Shown in pieces: positions 42,722 through 52,698 of a stretch of DNA of 64,000 nt (within the stretch, counting starts at the first letter, position 1; each line of letters starts with the position of its first letter). The position numbers were made by a program, and so were the translations under genes. The stretch is taken from NCBI GenBank assembly GCA_003164295.1, contig PLTA01000060.1:20658-84657 (forward strand), given 5' to 3'. The DNA is from Candidatus Bathyarchaeota archaeon (GTDB lineage Archaea; Thermoproteota; Bathyarchaeia; Bathyarchaeales; Bathycorpusculaceae). A model generated the notes under the pieces. It saw only the letters and a program-made list of their open reading frames with translations. It was not told the origin of the DNA and made no database searches.

Positions 42722-44080
42722 ATGACAATTAAATCAAAGATAACTATCTCCAAACGCGTCATTGCCATTTTGCTTGTTGCTCTGCTTGCTTTCTCAGCAT
42801 TCAACACTTATCTGATTCTTGAAAGAACAAGCGGGCCTACCGGTGCTGTAGCTTATGATTTTGTTATTTCGCCAAATGGCAACAATTACATATTGAAAAA
42901 TATGGTAACGGGGCAATCAACAAGTGTCTCTTCAGATGCCTCATCTGCAATTGACACAGCGTTTAGTCAAGGAAACTCAATTTACCTTAATCCAGGAACC
43001 TACAGTTTAAATCAAGACATTTTAGTTTCGAATAAAATGAACGCTAAAATCATAAGCGATGGAGCAACAATAATCGGGAACGGCCACAGAATAATCATAA
43101 GCGGAGACAACTATACTAGTTCGCAGTACGTCACCATTTCAGGTTTAACAATTATAAATGGAACTGTTAGAATTGAAAACTCTTTTGGAACAACCATTTC
43201 AAACATGATTTTTGAAAATACCTCAACGGGTATAGAGCTGGCTAATACTAAAGCCTGGAGTGAAAACACAATGATTGAAAATTGCCACTTCATCAATGCA
43301 ACTGAAGGCATTGCCTTTCGAACACCTATCGATAATCTTCTAGGCAACGCCACAGGATCCTATGCCAGTACAGAAATTGACCGTTGCTTCTTCAACCTAA
43401 GAGACAACAGCGTCGGCATCAATGTTGAGCCGTTGGCAGAGTTTTCAGATAGTCAAATGCAAGATATTAGGATGTGGATGGGTCAATATGGGGTAACTAA
43501 TCAAACTGGAATTTTACTGGACGGAACAATGACTCAATCCCTGCTGGTTGGTGTAGTTTTTGAATCATTCACTACTCAACCCAACAACATGTACGCCGTT
43601 GACATTGGGCAAACAGCAAAATATCCGCCCATATTAGATGCTGGCGTCAGTTTTTTGGGCAACTGGACTGCCATGATTCATAACCCTTACGACATATGGA
43701 TCCCTGGAGTCGGAAGCGCTTTTGAAAGACAGAACGAGAATGTTCCTGTGGGACTCAATGGTCAGTATGGCGATAACTTAACTATCCAGGCACTTCCGCT
43801 TAATATTTTCACTTTCACTCCTAAAATTCAAGTTTCAGGCAACTTCACAAATAACGAGATAATCACGGTTAGAATTCGTTTTCAATTCGCTGACAACGTA
43901 GTCTCAGACAGCGTCACTAAAACCTTCACTAACAGCACTTCAGTCTGGTTAACTAATGATGATATGATGCAGCTGTATCCTTCCCAAGATGTAATTTGGG
44001 CTGTTGTGGCTGATGCACAATCAAATCAAGCTTCAACGAATGCTGTAATTACCGTCAGTGGCTACGGAACAGCAGGATAA
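42722..44080 (+). CDS. Secreted or membrane-anchored beta-helix protein
   Basis: A 452-residue protein. A basic start and one hydrophobic segment (12-32) act as signal or anchor. Residues about 70-330 have the repetitive hydrophobic pattern of a right-handed parallel beta-helix (ATIIGNGHRIIISGDN, SGLTIINGTVRIEN, SNMIFENTSTGIEL). A beta-sandwich-like end follows. Many N-x-S/T sites suggest glycosylation. Proteins of this fold bind or cleave polysaccharides; no catalytic motif is evident. Confidence 0.7.
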   Translation: MTIKSKITISKRVIAILLVALLAFSAFNTYLILERTSGPTGAVAYDFVISPNGNNYILKNMVTGQSTSVSSDASSAIDTAFSQGNSIYLNPGTYSLNQDILVSNKMNAKIISDGATIIGNGHRIIISGDNYTSSQYVTISGLTIINGTVRIENSFGTTISNMIFENTSTGIELANTKAWSENTMIENCHFINATEGIAFRTPIDNLLGNATGSYASTEIDRCFFNLRDNSVGINVEPLAEFSDSQMQDIRMWMGQYGVTNQTGILLDGTMTQSLLVGVVFESFTTQPNNMYAVDIGQTAKYPPILDAGVSFLGNWTAMIHNPYDIWIPGVGSAFERQNENVPVGLNGQYGDNLTIQALPLNIFTFTPKIQVSGNFTNNEIITVRIRFQFADNVVSDSVTKTFTNSTSVWLTNDDMMQLYPSQDVIWAVVADAQSNQASTNAVITVSGYGTAG

Positions 44081-44201
44081 TCTTTTCTTTAAGATATAAG
44101 TATGTAGATTTTTCTCCAAGGCTTATCGCTAAATGAAGAAGAACTAAGGAATTACACTATTTGCTCTATCTTCGAGGTACCAATAAAGAATTAAACGCTT
44201 C

Positions 44202-45587
44202 CTATTGTTCATTAAGTAGGTTTTTGCGGCTAAATAATTTCTCAATTTCCTCTTTCGTTAAAAGTCCTTTCTCTAAAGCAATTTCTTTGACCGAACGATT
44301 TTCTGCTAGCGCCTGTTTTGCGATTTTTGCCGCTTCCATGTAGCCAATATACGGTGCCAAAAGCGTTGCTAACGATGGGTTCTTATCCAAATATTGACTG
44401 CACTGTTTTTCGTTTACTTTTATTCCTCGGACACATTTTTTGTTGAAAACTGGAATGTAATTGCTAAGGATTTGGATGGAGAATAGTAGGTTGTACATGA
44501 TGGCAGGCGTCATTACGTTTAGCTCCATTTGTCCGGCTTGCACAGCGTAAGAAATCGTTGTGTCACAGCCAACCACTTGGTAGGCGATCATGTCGAGGCA
44601 TTCAGCCATCACAGGGTTGACTTTTCCAGGCATAATTGAAGAGCCTGGCTGCACAGGAGGAAGCACAATCTCGTTAAAGCCCGTTGTTGGACCCGAAGCT
44701 AACAGCCGCAGGTCGTTTGCTATTCGGATAAGTTCAAGGGCTAATTCTTTAAGTCCGCTAGAAACCGTCTGCGCTGCCCTTTGGCTTTGAAGTGCTTCAA
44801 AATTATTGCCCGCAGGCTTAAGAGGCAACCCTGATAGTTTCGCCAGCTCCCCAATTGCCAGTTGTTTGTATTTTGGATGAGCGTTTGCTCCTGTGCCAAC
44901 CGCCGTTCCTCCCAGTGCCACTGTGAAAAGATTTTTCTTGCGTTTGTGCAGTTCTGCGCAGGCGTTGCCAATTGCACAAGCATACGCTGTGAACTCTTGG
45001 CCAATTGTTAGGGGAACCGCGTCTTGAAGATGGGTACGCCCGGACTTTAAGACGAGTGCATATTTTTCTCCTAATTCATCAAATGCTTCTGCGAGTTCTT
45101 CAATTGCACAAAGCAAAGGCTCTAGCGCTATAAGAACTGAAAGGTGCAGAGCCGTTGGGAACGTGTCGTTGGTTGATTGCCCCATATTCACATGGTCGTT
45201 AGGGCTAACTATTTTGTAATCACCTTTCTGTTTGCCTAAGATTTCTAATGCTCTGTTCGCTAAAACCTCGTTAACATTCATGTTAAAAGAAGTACCAGCA
45301 CCCGCTTGGAAAACATCAACTAAGAATTGGTCGAGAAGTTTGCCAGATAGCACTTCGTTGCATGCCTCCACAATTGCAGTTGCTTTGGCTTCTTCAAGGC
45401 AGCCGACCTCTAAGTTCGCAGTGGCTGCGGCTTTTTTGATAAGTACATATGCTCGGATGAATGGAAGGGGCGTTTTTATTCCGCTTACAGGAAAATTCTC
45501 TATTGCCCGAAGTGTTTGAATTCCGTAGTAGGCTTCTTTAGGGATTAATTTTTCGCCTAACGGGTCGATTTCTTTTCTTGTTTCCAT
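44202..45587 (-). CDS. aspA: Aspartate ammonia-lyase
   Basis: A 461-residue enzyme of the fumarase/aspartase superfamily with the signature GSSIMPGKVNPVMAE. The N-terminal YYGIQTLRAIENFPVSG and the C-terminal AGQMELNVMTPAI favour aspartase over fumarase. Aspartase converts aspartate to fumarate and ammonia. It directly follows the fumarate reductase subunits, so fumarate could feed them. Class II fumarase remains possible. Confidence 0.82.
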   Translation of the reverse strand: METRKEIDPLGEKLIPKEAYYGIQTLRAIENFPVSGIKTPLPFIRAYVLIKKAAATANLEVGCLEEAKATAIVEACNEVLSGKLLDQFLVDVFQAGAGTSFNMNVNEVLANRALEILGKQKGDYKIVSPNDHVNMGQSTNDTFPTALHLSVLIALEPLLCAIEELAEAFDELGEKYALVLKSGRTHLQDAVPLTIGQEFTAYACAIGNACAELHKRKKNLFTVALGGTAVGTGANAHPKYKQLAIGELAKLSGLPLKPAGNNFEALQSQRAAQTVSSGLKELALELIRIANDLRLLASGPTTGFNEIVLPPVQPGSSIMPGKVNPVMAECLDMIAYQVVGCDTTISYAVQAGQMELNVMTPAIMYNLLFSIQILSNYIPVFNKKCVRGIKVNEKQCSQYLDKNPSLATLLAPYIGYMEAAKIAKQALAENRSVKEIALEKGLLTKEEIEKLFSRKNLLNEQ

Positions 45588-45602
45588 AAACTTAGCCTTT
45601 CT

Positions 45603-46328
45603 CTATACGGTTTTTGGGTGAAGTTCCGCAATTATTTTCTTCTTAGTCTTTAGTATCTCTTCGGTTACTTTAATTTTCTTTGGACACACAATTGTGCACA
45701 TGTAATAGCTTTTACAGCTCCAAATTCCATAGGGCTTCTCTATGATTTGCATACGTTCTTTTGAATCGTTTCTTCTGGAGTCAAAAATGTATTTTTGAGC
45801 CCGCAATATAGCGGCTGGACCAATAAATTTTGGTTCCTGCTCAAGAATAACTGGGCAAGCAGCTACGCAACAGCCGCAAAGTATGCATTTGACAGCGTCG
45901 TCGATTTTGCTTCTCTCTTCAATACTTTGTAATCGCTCTTTTTCTGCAGGGTTAACAGGAGCGTGCAACTGAAAATTGGGGTTTATTACCTTTATTCTTT
46001 GGAAGAAGGGCTCGATGTCAACGGTTAAATCTTTTATTATTGGGAAGTACTTCAGCGGTTCTATCAGCAGTTCCTGTGTGTAATCGTAGTCTTTAACTAG
46101 TTTTTGGCAGGCTAAAGCTGGGGTTCCGTTGATTGAAACTGCATCGGAACCGCATATGCCGTGAGCGCAAGACATTCTATATGCTAAGCTGCTGTCTTGT
46201 TCCCACCTGATTTTGTTTAAGCAATCAAGAATTCGATCATTTAGGTTTGCTTCTATCTTGAAAGTGTCATAATGAGGCTCTTTGTCGGTTTCAGGGTTGA
46301 AACGGTAAATCTTCAACGCAACCTTCAT
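45603..46328 (-). CDS. sdhB: Succinate dehydrogenase/fumarate reductase iron-sulfur subunit
   Basis: A 241-residue iron-sulfur protein. The 2Fe-2S site is CAHGICGSD...C, with Asp at the third ligand position as in E. coli SdhB. The C-terminal part has CILCGCCVAACP and CTIVCPKKI for the 4Fe-4S and 3Fe-4S clusters. It starts one base after the flavoprotein stop. No membrane anchor gene is adjacent. Confidence 0.93.
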   Translation of the reverse strand: MKVALKIYRFNPETDKEPHYDTFKIEANLNDRILDCLNKIRWEQDSSLAYRMSCAHGICGSDAVSINGTPALACQKLVKDYDYTQELLIEPLKYFPIIKDLTVDIEPFFQRIKVINPNFQLHAPVNPAEKERLQSIEERSKIDDAVKCILCGCCVAACPVILEQEPKFIGPAAILRAQKYIFDSRRNDSKERMQIIEKPYGIWSCKSYYMCTIVCPKKIKVTEEILKTKKKIIAELHPKTV

Positions 46329-46329
46329 G

Positions 46330-48054
46330 TTAGTAACTCCGTTTTTCAGGCGTAAACCTAGTAATAGAGACGGGTTTGTAAATGGTTTTAAGCCCTTGTG
46401 GCGTCAAATAGACCAGCGAGTGTCGCAATCCTTCGTCATCTTTTCTTTCAGGATAATCACTGCGAAAATGAGCGCCGCGACTTTCTTTACGTTGAAGAGC
46501 TGAAAAAACAATTACCTCTGCAACTGTTAGCATGTTAGAAAGCTCTAATGTTTCTTGAAGCTCCAAATTAAACACTTTATCCTTATAGGCTAAACCCACA
46601 TTCAAGAAACGTTTTTGTAAGTGGCGAATCGACTGCAACGCTTCCTTAAGTTCTTCGTTGTTTCTGAAAACGCTACATTTCTGAGTCATCAAGCACTGCA
46701 TTTCGCCTCGTAGAATTGGCACGTGCTCATGACCCAAAGAACCAAGCAAACTGTTGATTTTGTCAATTACAATGTTTTCGGCTTGTTGCGGCAGAGGAGA
46801 CAAAGTTTTTTCTTTTGCAAGTTCACTAACGCTGATGCCTGTTCTACGCCCAAAAACAACTAAATCGATAAGTGAATTGCATCCTAAGCGGTTTGCTCCG
46901 TGAACGCTAACACATGCGCATTCACCAACAGCAAAAAGCCCTGGAAGAATACCGGCAGTTTCATTGACCAAAACGTGCCCATTAATGTCTGTGGGGATTC
47001 CGCCCATCATATAATGACATGTTGGAGCCACAGGAATTGGAGTTTCAGTTGGATCTATGCCTATGTAAGTTTTAACGAAAGAGGAAATTTCAGGCAATTT
47101 TTCAGCTAATTTTTCTTTTCCTATTTGTGTCAGGTCAAGATGCACGAAGCCGTTGCCTTCTACGCCTCTACCCTCTTTTAACTCGGTTTGTATTGACCTT
47201 GAAATAATGTCACGTGGAGCTAAATCCTTCAAAGTCGGCGCATAATGTTCCATAAAACTTTCGCCTAAACCATTTCGAAGCACGCCGCCTTCGGCACGAG
47301 CCGCTTCGCTGATTAGAATTCCGAGTCCATAAATGCCTGTAGGGTGAAATTGAACAAACTCCATATCTTCAAGTGGGATTAATGAATCCATTGCTAAAGC
47401 GAATCCATCGGCTGTAGAAGCAAATCCGTTGGATGTTGTTTTGAAGATTTTGCCGCTTCCGCCTGTTGCTAACACGACTGCTTTTGCATGAAAAATCTGA
47501 GGTTCACTTGTGGCAATATCGTAACCTGCAACACCGCAGCAGTGTTCGCCTGAAAACAGAAGCTTTAAAATAAAAACTTCGTTATAGAAGTTTATGCCTT
47601 TGATTTGGCAAGAGTCATAGAGGGTATCCATTATTGCTCTGCCTGTGCGGTCAGAAACGTAACACGCTCGTTTTATTGGGGCTTTACCATAATTTTTGGT
47701 ATGCCCTCCAAATCGACGCTGTTCAATTTTGCCTTGCATATTCCGGGTAAATGGGACGCCAAGGTGTTCGAGTGCAACTATAGCGTTTGGTGCTTCTTTA
47801 GCTAAGATTTCCACTGCTTCTTGATCTGCAAGATAATCGCTGCCTTTAACGGTATCATACATATGCCATTGCCAATTGTCCTCTTCTTCGTTCCCCAAAC
47901 TTGCCGCTATTCCCCCTTGCGCAGCCACTGAGTGGGAACGTGTAACATGCACTTTGCTAACGACAGCAACTCGACAGCTTTGAGCGGCAGTTAAAGCAGT
48001 GTATAATCCAGCAATTCCACCGCCAACAACTACAACGTCATATTCATGTATCAA
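46330..48054 (-). CDS. sdhA: Succinate dehydrogenase/fumarate reductase flavoprotein subunit
   Basis: A 574-residue flavoprotein with the FAD-binding GGGIAGLYTAL, the HSVAAQGGIAAS histidine region that binds FAD covalently in this family, and the active-site arginine segment GGVLRNGLGESF. It oxidises succinate or reduces fumarate. The order sdhA-sdhB-aspA suggests use in the fumarate-reducing direction during amino-acid breakdown. This is inferred. Confidence 0.94.
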   Translation of the reverse strand: MIHEYDVVVVGGGIAGLYTALTAAQSCRVAVVSKVHVTRSHSVAAQGGIAASLGNEEEDNWQWHMYDTVKGSDYLADQEAVEILAKEAPNAIVALEHLGVPFTRNMQGKIEQRRFGGHTKNYGKAPIKRACYVSDRTGRAIMDTLYDSCQIKGINFYNEVFILKLLFSGEHCCGVAGYDIATSEPQIFHAKAVVLATGGSGKIFKTTSNGFASTADGFALAMDSLIPLEDMEFVQFHPTGIYGLGILISEAARAEGGVLRNGLGESFMEHYAPTLKDLAPRDIISRSIQTELKEGRGVEGNGFVHLDLTQIGKEKLAEKLPEISSFVKTYIGIDPTETPIPVAPTCHYMMGGIPTDINGHVLVNETAGILPGLFAVGECACVSVHGANRLGCNSLIDLVVFGRRTGISVSELAKEKTLSPLPQQAENIVIDKINSLLGSLGHEHVPILRGEMQCLMTQKCSVFRNNEELKEALQSIRHLQKRFLNVGLAYKDKVFNLELQETLELSNMLTVAEVIVFSALQRKESRGAHFRSDYPERKDDEGLRHSLVYLTPQGLKTIYKPVSITRFTPEKRSY

Positions 48055-48075
48055 CTTGAGGTTGCCTCAAAAAAT

Positions 48076-48891
48076 TTAGATTTCAAATTTTTCGATAATT
48101 CGATTTTCTTTTTCGCCGGTGATTTCAGCGATTACGTGAAAGAAGTGTTCAAGGCCAGAATTGACGATCCGTGGTTTAAGAAGTTCATCAATTTGAAAAA
48201 CACCCGCGGAGTTTGACATTTTTATTTTTATGTTTATTGGTTTTTCTCCATCCTTCGGATTTTCAGAACATTCAACTTCAACTTTTTCAATTGAGAGCGC
48301 TGAAACCGCGTGAATGTCAATTTTGCCTGCTTGGAAAGGTATTCTGGCTCTTCCTGCTTCCATATCTAATGCATCTGCAATTCCTACAATTCCTACTTCT
48401 ATGGTTAAGATTTTGTGATTCTGGTCATTACTGGGCGGTTGCTCATGGGATACGATGGCGTGCAAGACCTCTGAAGTTATGATTGCTTGTTGCTCCTCAT
48501 TGTAAGTCGGAGTTAAACATTTTTCAAGAAATTCCAAAGCTAATGGTACACTATATTTTTCATGATGGTACCGTTGCACAATCATACCTAAATCATGAAA
48601 AATTGCTGCTAAAATAACAACTACTTCAGCATCATCATTTTGCATTTTATAGTTTTCCACTATGCTAGGTGTTGTGAGTTTTTTTTCGATGATAATGCGC
48701 AATAATCTCAGAGCAATATTTGACACAATTTTAACATGTGTAGGCCCATGGTCGGTATAGCCCATGCGTTCGATAGCCATCACATTAGAGCATTTCCAGT
48801 AAGTTTGAAGTTTCTTGTCTTCTTTTATTCGCTCCATTACCTGTTTAAGTTTAGCATTGCTGCGGTAGGGTATGTTGAAGACGTAGGACAC
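48076..48891 (-). CDS. HD-domain phosphohydrolase
   Basis: A 271-residue HD protein. The metal-binding residues appear in TDHGPTHVKIV and FHDLGMIVQRYHH, with a later HEQPPS and ADALDMEAG segment. Such proteins hydrolyse nucleotides or nucleotide second messengers. It lies 21 bases upstream of sdhA on the same strand, perhaps co-transcribed, although a functional link is not evident. Confidence 0.85.
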   Translation of the reverse strand: MSYVFNIPYRSNAKLKQVMERIKEDKKLQTYWKCSNVMAIERMGYTDHGPTHVKIVSNIALRLLRIIIEKKLTTPSIVENYKMQNDDAEVVVILAAIFHDLGMIVQRYHHEKYSVPLALEFLEKCLTPTYNEEQQAIITSEVLHAIVSHEQPPSNDQNHKILTIEVGIVGIADALDMEAGRARIPFQAGKIDIHAVSALSIEKVEVECSENPKDGEKPINIKIKMSNSAGVFQIDELLKPRIVNSGLEHFFHVIAEITGEKENRIIEKFEI

Positions 48892-48937
48892 TTTAAGGAT
48901 GCACCATAAAATGATTATTCGGCGACAGCATTTAAAC

Positions 48938-49624
48938 TTAAATCAAAACTTCTGAGGCTACTTTTACTTGATTGCGCATATCCAAATTTCTAATTTGACT
49001 TGTGTGCATTTGAAATTCATTGTCGCTTGTATCCGTCGCAGCTTTATTAGGTTCCAGAGGTAGACACATCGCTCTTTCAACTGCTTCAGCTGAAATTTGC
49101 TCACTGTCTATATTCATTTTTAATCGACTATGAAGTATTGGACCGACTCTATATAGAATCTCTGGTTCATGTCCATCATTCTCAAAATCGTCCTCGCTAA
49201 ACAATACTTTTTCTTCACATCTGGTATCCAATAATTGTGCTAATTCCCGGAAATTTCGTTTTGATACCTCATTTGAAGGGTTTACTGTGCCTTCAAAATA
49301 TTTGACACCAGTTTTTCTTATTTGATGTAAAAGCATGCTTTTTTGTAAGTTATGTCCCCGATAATTTCTGTGGACTACAGCCTCCCAACTAAAAAAGGTG
49401 TCTTTCTTTGTAGGGGGGACATACCCTGAAGAAAATGCAACTATTTTGCATTTATGTTCTGCGACAACGCAGGTATCTGCGAAGTCTTTAGCTAAAAGGA
49501 AATATGTATACCTGGAATTTAATCCAACATATGGTCTGTTTGCTGTAAGTAACCTATAAACTTCTTTTATGTCTCTAATAGTTACATTTCTGATTCTAAA
49601 TTTTAGATTTTTTCTTTTAGACAT
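48938..49624 (-). CDS. EctA-type acetyltransferase, probable beta-lysine N-acetyltransferase
   Basis: A 228-residue GNAT protein that follows the diaminobutyrate acetyltransferase (EctA) family closely. It has LNSRYTYFLLAKDFADTCVV, FSSGYVPPTKKDTFFSW with the acetyl-CoA loop YRGHNLQKSM, and the end FSEDDFENDGHEPEILYRVG. It begins 13 bases after kamA. No ectB or ectC is nearby, so the likely substrate is beta-lysine made by KamA, giving N6-acetyl-beta-lysine, an osmolyte. Methanogens use a different acetyltransferase (AblB). A C-terminal extension of about 60 residues has no clear match. Confidence 0.8.
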   Translation of the reverse strand: MSKRKNLKFRIRNVTIRDIKEVYRLLTANRPYVGLNSRYTYFLLAKDFADTCVVAEHKCKIVAFSSGYVPPTKKDTFFSWEAVVHRNYRGHNLQKSMLLHQIRKTGVKYFEGTVNPSNEVSKRNFRELAQLLDTRCEEKVLFSEDDFENDGHEPEILYRVGPILHSRLKMNIDSEQISAEAVERAMCLPLEPNKAATDTSDNEFQMHTSQIRNLDMRNQVKVASEVLI

Positions 49625-49637
49625 GCACAACACATCA

Positions 49638-50963
49638 TCATTTCCATTTTTCTCTAAGTTTCAACCTTAAGTTACCTTCTGGTATGAGCGATATTGTTCC
49701 ATCTGAACCAACTAACAATTTTTCAACGCCTATCGCGCTTTCTTTAGGTTCCATATTTGATTGCAAATCACATTTCGCGCAATTTCTGCCACATGAAATA
49801 GGCTTGTAGTTGTCTGGTTCCTGATAGGTAGTAATGACGCCTTCGTAATTTCTCAAGATTATTTTGTTTGTGGACCACGACACAATGTAGTTCGGCATTA
49901 TGGGAATCTTTCCGCCACCGCCTGGCGCATCTACAACATACCGGGGTACAGCAAAGCCGCTTGTATGTCCAACAAGGCTCTCCATGATTTCAACACCCTT
50001 TCCAATTGGGGTTCGAAAATGAGACAGACCCTCTGATAAGTCACATTGGAACAAATAATATGGGCGGACTCTATTCTGTAAAAGTTTTTGATTTAGTTTT
50101 TTCATGATTTGGGGACAATCGTTTACCCCTGCAAGCAAAACAGATTGATTCCCTAAAGGAATGCCTGCATCGGCTAATCTCTTAAGAGCCTCTTGAGAAG
50201 CTGGTGTGATTTCTCTCGGGTGATTAAATTGGGTGTTGAGCCAAAGGGGATGATGTTTCTTAAGTATTCGCACAAGGTTTTTAGTTATTCGATAAGGAAG
50301 AACAACAGGAATTCTTGACCCAATGCGTATAACTTCGACATGTTTAATCCTGTTTAGCTCTGTTAGAATCCAGTCTAGATATTCATCTGGCAACATGAAT
50401 GGGTCGCCGCCAGAAAGTAGGACATCACGAATCGAACGATTCTTTCTAATATAATAGATTCCTGCAAGTATTTGTTCTCTTGAAGGCACAGAATCTGGGT
50501 CGCCCACCTTTCTTTTTCGTGTACAATGTCTACAATACATTGCACAACGATTACTTATCAAGAAGAGGACCCTATCGGGGTATCTGTGAGTGATTCCTTT
50601 GGTTGGGCTGTCTTTATCTTCATGGAGCGGATCTCTCATATCGCATTTTGAAATTTCTAGCTCAGCTGGATTTGGAAACGCTTGCTTAAAAATTGGGTCC
50701 TCGCGATAATTCTTCTTATCTATTAAAGAAGCGTAGTAAGGAGTAATGGATAACGGAAATTTGCTTATTGTTTTTTCAATTTCTTCCTTCTCTCTTTCCA
50801 AAAAAGTAATCCCAGTTAGTTTTTCAAAAGCAGCAATAGTTTTTATTGAATTATTTAATTGCCACTTGTAATCCTTCCAATCATTTTGAGTTAGCTGCAC
50901 TTTCCTTTTTGTCTTGGTGAATGCCTCAAGGATAAATGGATTTTTACTTCTTTCAACAATCAT
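49638..50963 (-). CDS. kamA: Lysine 2,3-aminomutase
   Basis: A 441-residue radical SAM, PLP-dependent aminomutase. The cluster cysteines are C140, C144 and C147 in CAMYCRHC, the SAM-binding SGGDPF follows, and the PLP-lysine region is [10 protein letters not shown]. It converts L-lysine to beta-lysine. A cysteine group near the C-terminus (CGRNCAKC) is extra. It is the first gene of a two-gene unit with the EctA-type acetyltransferase. Glutamate 2,3-aminomutase is the main alternative. Confidence 0.9.
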   Translation of the reverse strand: MIVERSKNPFILEAFTKTKRKVQLTQNDWKDYKWQLNNSIKTIAAFEKLTGITFLEREKEEIEKTISKFPLSITPYYASLIDKKNYREDPIFKQAFPNPAELEISKCDMRDPLHEDKDSPTKGITHRYPDRVLFLISNRCAMYCRHCTRKRKVGDPDSVPSREQILAGIYYIRKNRSIRDVLLSGGDPFMLPDEYLDWILTELNRIKHVEVIRIGSRIPVVLPYRITKNLVRILKKHHPLWLNTQFNHPREITPASQEALKRLADAGIPLGNQSVLLAGVNDCPQIMKKLNQKLLQNRVRPYYLFQCDLSEGLSHFRTPIGKGVEIMESLVGHTSGFAVPRYVVDAPGGGGKIPIMPNYIVSWSTNKIILRNYEGVITTYQEPDNYKPISCGRNCAKCDLQSNMEPKESAIGVEKLLVGSDGTISLIPEGNLRLKLREKWK

Positions 50964-51329
50964 AAATGTGATCTTCTTGCCTTTCAGCGATTTTGTATGA
51001 TAGCTTTAAGAGTTTTTATAATTTTTTGACAAGGTAAATTCACCAATAAGTTAAGTTCATCAAAGTTTTGTCAAGTTCAGTTCACCACTTTAGTCCTCTG
51101 GGCTTTGCAAAATTAACGGCGTGAATACCCTATATTCTGATAAATTCGAAGACTCTTGTAAATGCTTTTTAATTTAATTACTAGAAGAAAAAAGTATTAT
51201 TGATAGCTTGGACTGATATCAAACAAGCACTATTTAATATGCTGTTAGTTTTTAGAATAAATTTGAGTCAAACAGTGCCAACTAGAGTTTATAAGTTACA
51301 AACACCTTGACCTTTAATGGTCTTTTAAC
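50964..51329. other. Divergent promoter region
   Basis: Lies between kamA and the molybdenum hydroxylase genes and must hold promoters for both directions. AAGTTCA recurs at short spacing near 51050-51080 and could be a regulatory repeat. Nothing else is supported. Confidence 0.4.
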
Positions 51330-52211
51330 ATGTTTCCTCGAACTTTCGATTATTTTTCACCCAAAACTCTTGCAGAAACAATGGACCTTCTTGACGACTC
51401 AACCAGCGAAACAAAAATTTTGTCAGGCGGCCAAAGCCTATTACCCGCAATGAAAATGAGAAATATCTCGCCCAAAAAAGTCGTTGACATAGGCAACCTC
51501 AAGGAGCTCAACTTCCTCAGCAAAACTGAATCCATGCTTACAATCGGTGCTACAATAACAACAGGCACTTTAGAAAATGATTTGGAAATTGCTTGCCTGA
51601 TGCCTGCTCTGCAGGAAACGGCTGCGGAAATAGCTGATCCATTAGTCCGCAACTTAGGCACAGTAGGCGGCAACCTATGTTACGCAGACCCAGTAAATGA
51701 TATGCCAACAACAATGCTTAGCTTAAACGCCTACTTTCTATTAGCCAGCAATGCAGGAAAACGAATGGTGTCTGCTGACGAATTCTTTTTAGATTCTTTT
51801 AAAACCGCTCTTAAAACCAACGAAATGTTAACTGAAATTCAAATCCCATTTGAAGAAGGCAAAGTTGGGAGTGCTTTCAGAAAAATCAAGAAGGGCTCAG
51901 GCGGATTTACAATAGCTGGAGTAGCAGCGCAGGTTTCTATAGTTGAGGATACCTCAGTTTCTGCTTGCAGAATAGCGTTGGGTGGGGTTGGTCCATGTGT
52001 ATTTAGGGCGAAGAAGGCAGAAACTGAATTGATGGGAAAAATGGCTGAGGCGCCTGTGTTGGCTGAGGTTGCAGCTTTGGCGGTGGAAGCGTCAAAACCA
52101 ATTTCTGATCTAACGGCATCGGAAAATTATAGGCGTAAAGTTTTGGGTATTCTTGTGAAAGAAGCGGTTGAATTAGCGTATAAGCGAGCGGTGATGGGTG
52201 GATATGAGTAA
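51330..52211 (+). CDS. CoxM-type FAD subunit of molybdenum hydroxylase
   Basis: A 293-residue FAD-binding subunit of the xanthine dehydrogenase/CO dehydrogenase family. It has the FAD motifs LSGGQSLLPAMKMR and GTVGGNLCYADPVND. It passes electrons from the iron-sulfur subunit to an acceptor. The stop overlaps the start of the next gene. It is the first gene of a CoxM-CoxS-CoxL set. Confidence 0.92.
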   Translation: MFPRTFDYFSPKTLAETMDLLDDSTSETKILSGGQSLLPAMKMRNISPKKVVDIGNLKELNFLSKTESMLTIGATITTGTLENDLEIACLMPALQETAAEIADPLVRNLGTVGGNLCYADPVNDMPTTMLSLNAYFLLASNAGKRMVSADEFFLDSFKTALKTNEMLTEIQIPFEEGKVGSAFRKIKKGSGGFTIAGVAAQVSIVEDTSVSACRIALGGVGPCVFRAKKAETELMGKMAEAPVLAEVAALAVEASKPISDLTASENYRRKVLGILVKEAVELAYKRAVMGGYE

Positions 52212-52698
52212 AGTTAAAACAAGTTTTAGCGTAAACGGGAAAGCTGTTGAGTTGGAACTTGAACCTAGACGTTTACTTGTGAGTGTACTAAGAGAAGACC
52301 TTGGATTAACAGGTACGCATCATGCGTGTGACACAACAAATTGTGGCGCCTGCACGGTTCTGGTGGATAATAAAGCAGTGAAATCCTGCACTATGTTGGG
52401 CGTTCAAGCTAATGGCAAAGAAATCCTTACCATCGAAGGACTACCCAAAGTTGGCGATATGCATCCCTTGCAAAAAGCATTTATTGAAAAGCAGGGATTG
52501 CAATGCGGTTTTTGCACGCCGGGTATGATTATGACCTCTTATTGGATTCTAAGCCAAAACAAAGATTTGAGTGATGAGGAGATTAAGCGGATGCTGCATG
52601 GCAACATGTGCCGATGCACGGGTTACCAAGGCATCGTTGAAGCAATCAAATCTGCCAGAGAAATGTTGCAAAAGCAGGAGGGCAAAATCAATGAGTGA
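52204..52698 (+). CDS. CoxS-type 2Fe-2S subunit
   Basis: A 164-residue subunit with two 2Fe-2S sites: CDTTNCGACTVLVDN in the plant-ferredoxin-like domain, and CGFCTPGMIM with CRCTGYQGI in the helical domain. Those match CoxS/XdhA-type proteins. The ATG at 52204 is preferred; a GTG two codons earlier is also in frame. It overlaps both neighbours. Confidence 0.93.
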   Translation: MSKVKTSFSVNGKAVELELEPRRLLVSVLREDLGLTGTHHACDTTNCGACTVLVDNKAVKSCTMLGVQANGKEILTIEGLPKVGDMHPLQKAFIEKQGLQCGFCTPGMIMTSYWILSQNKDLSDEEIKRMLHGNMCRCTGYQGIVEAIKSAREMLQKQEGKINE

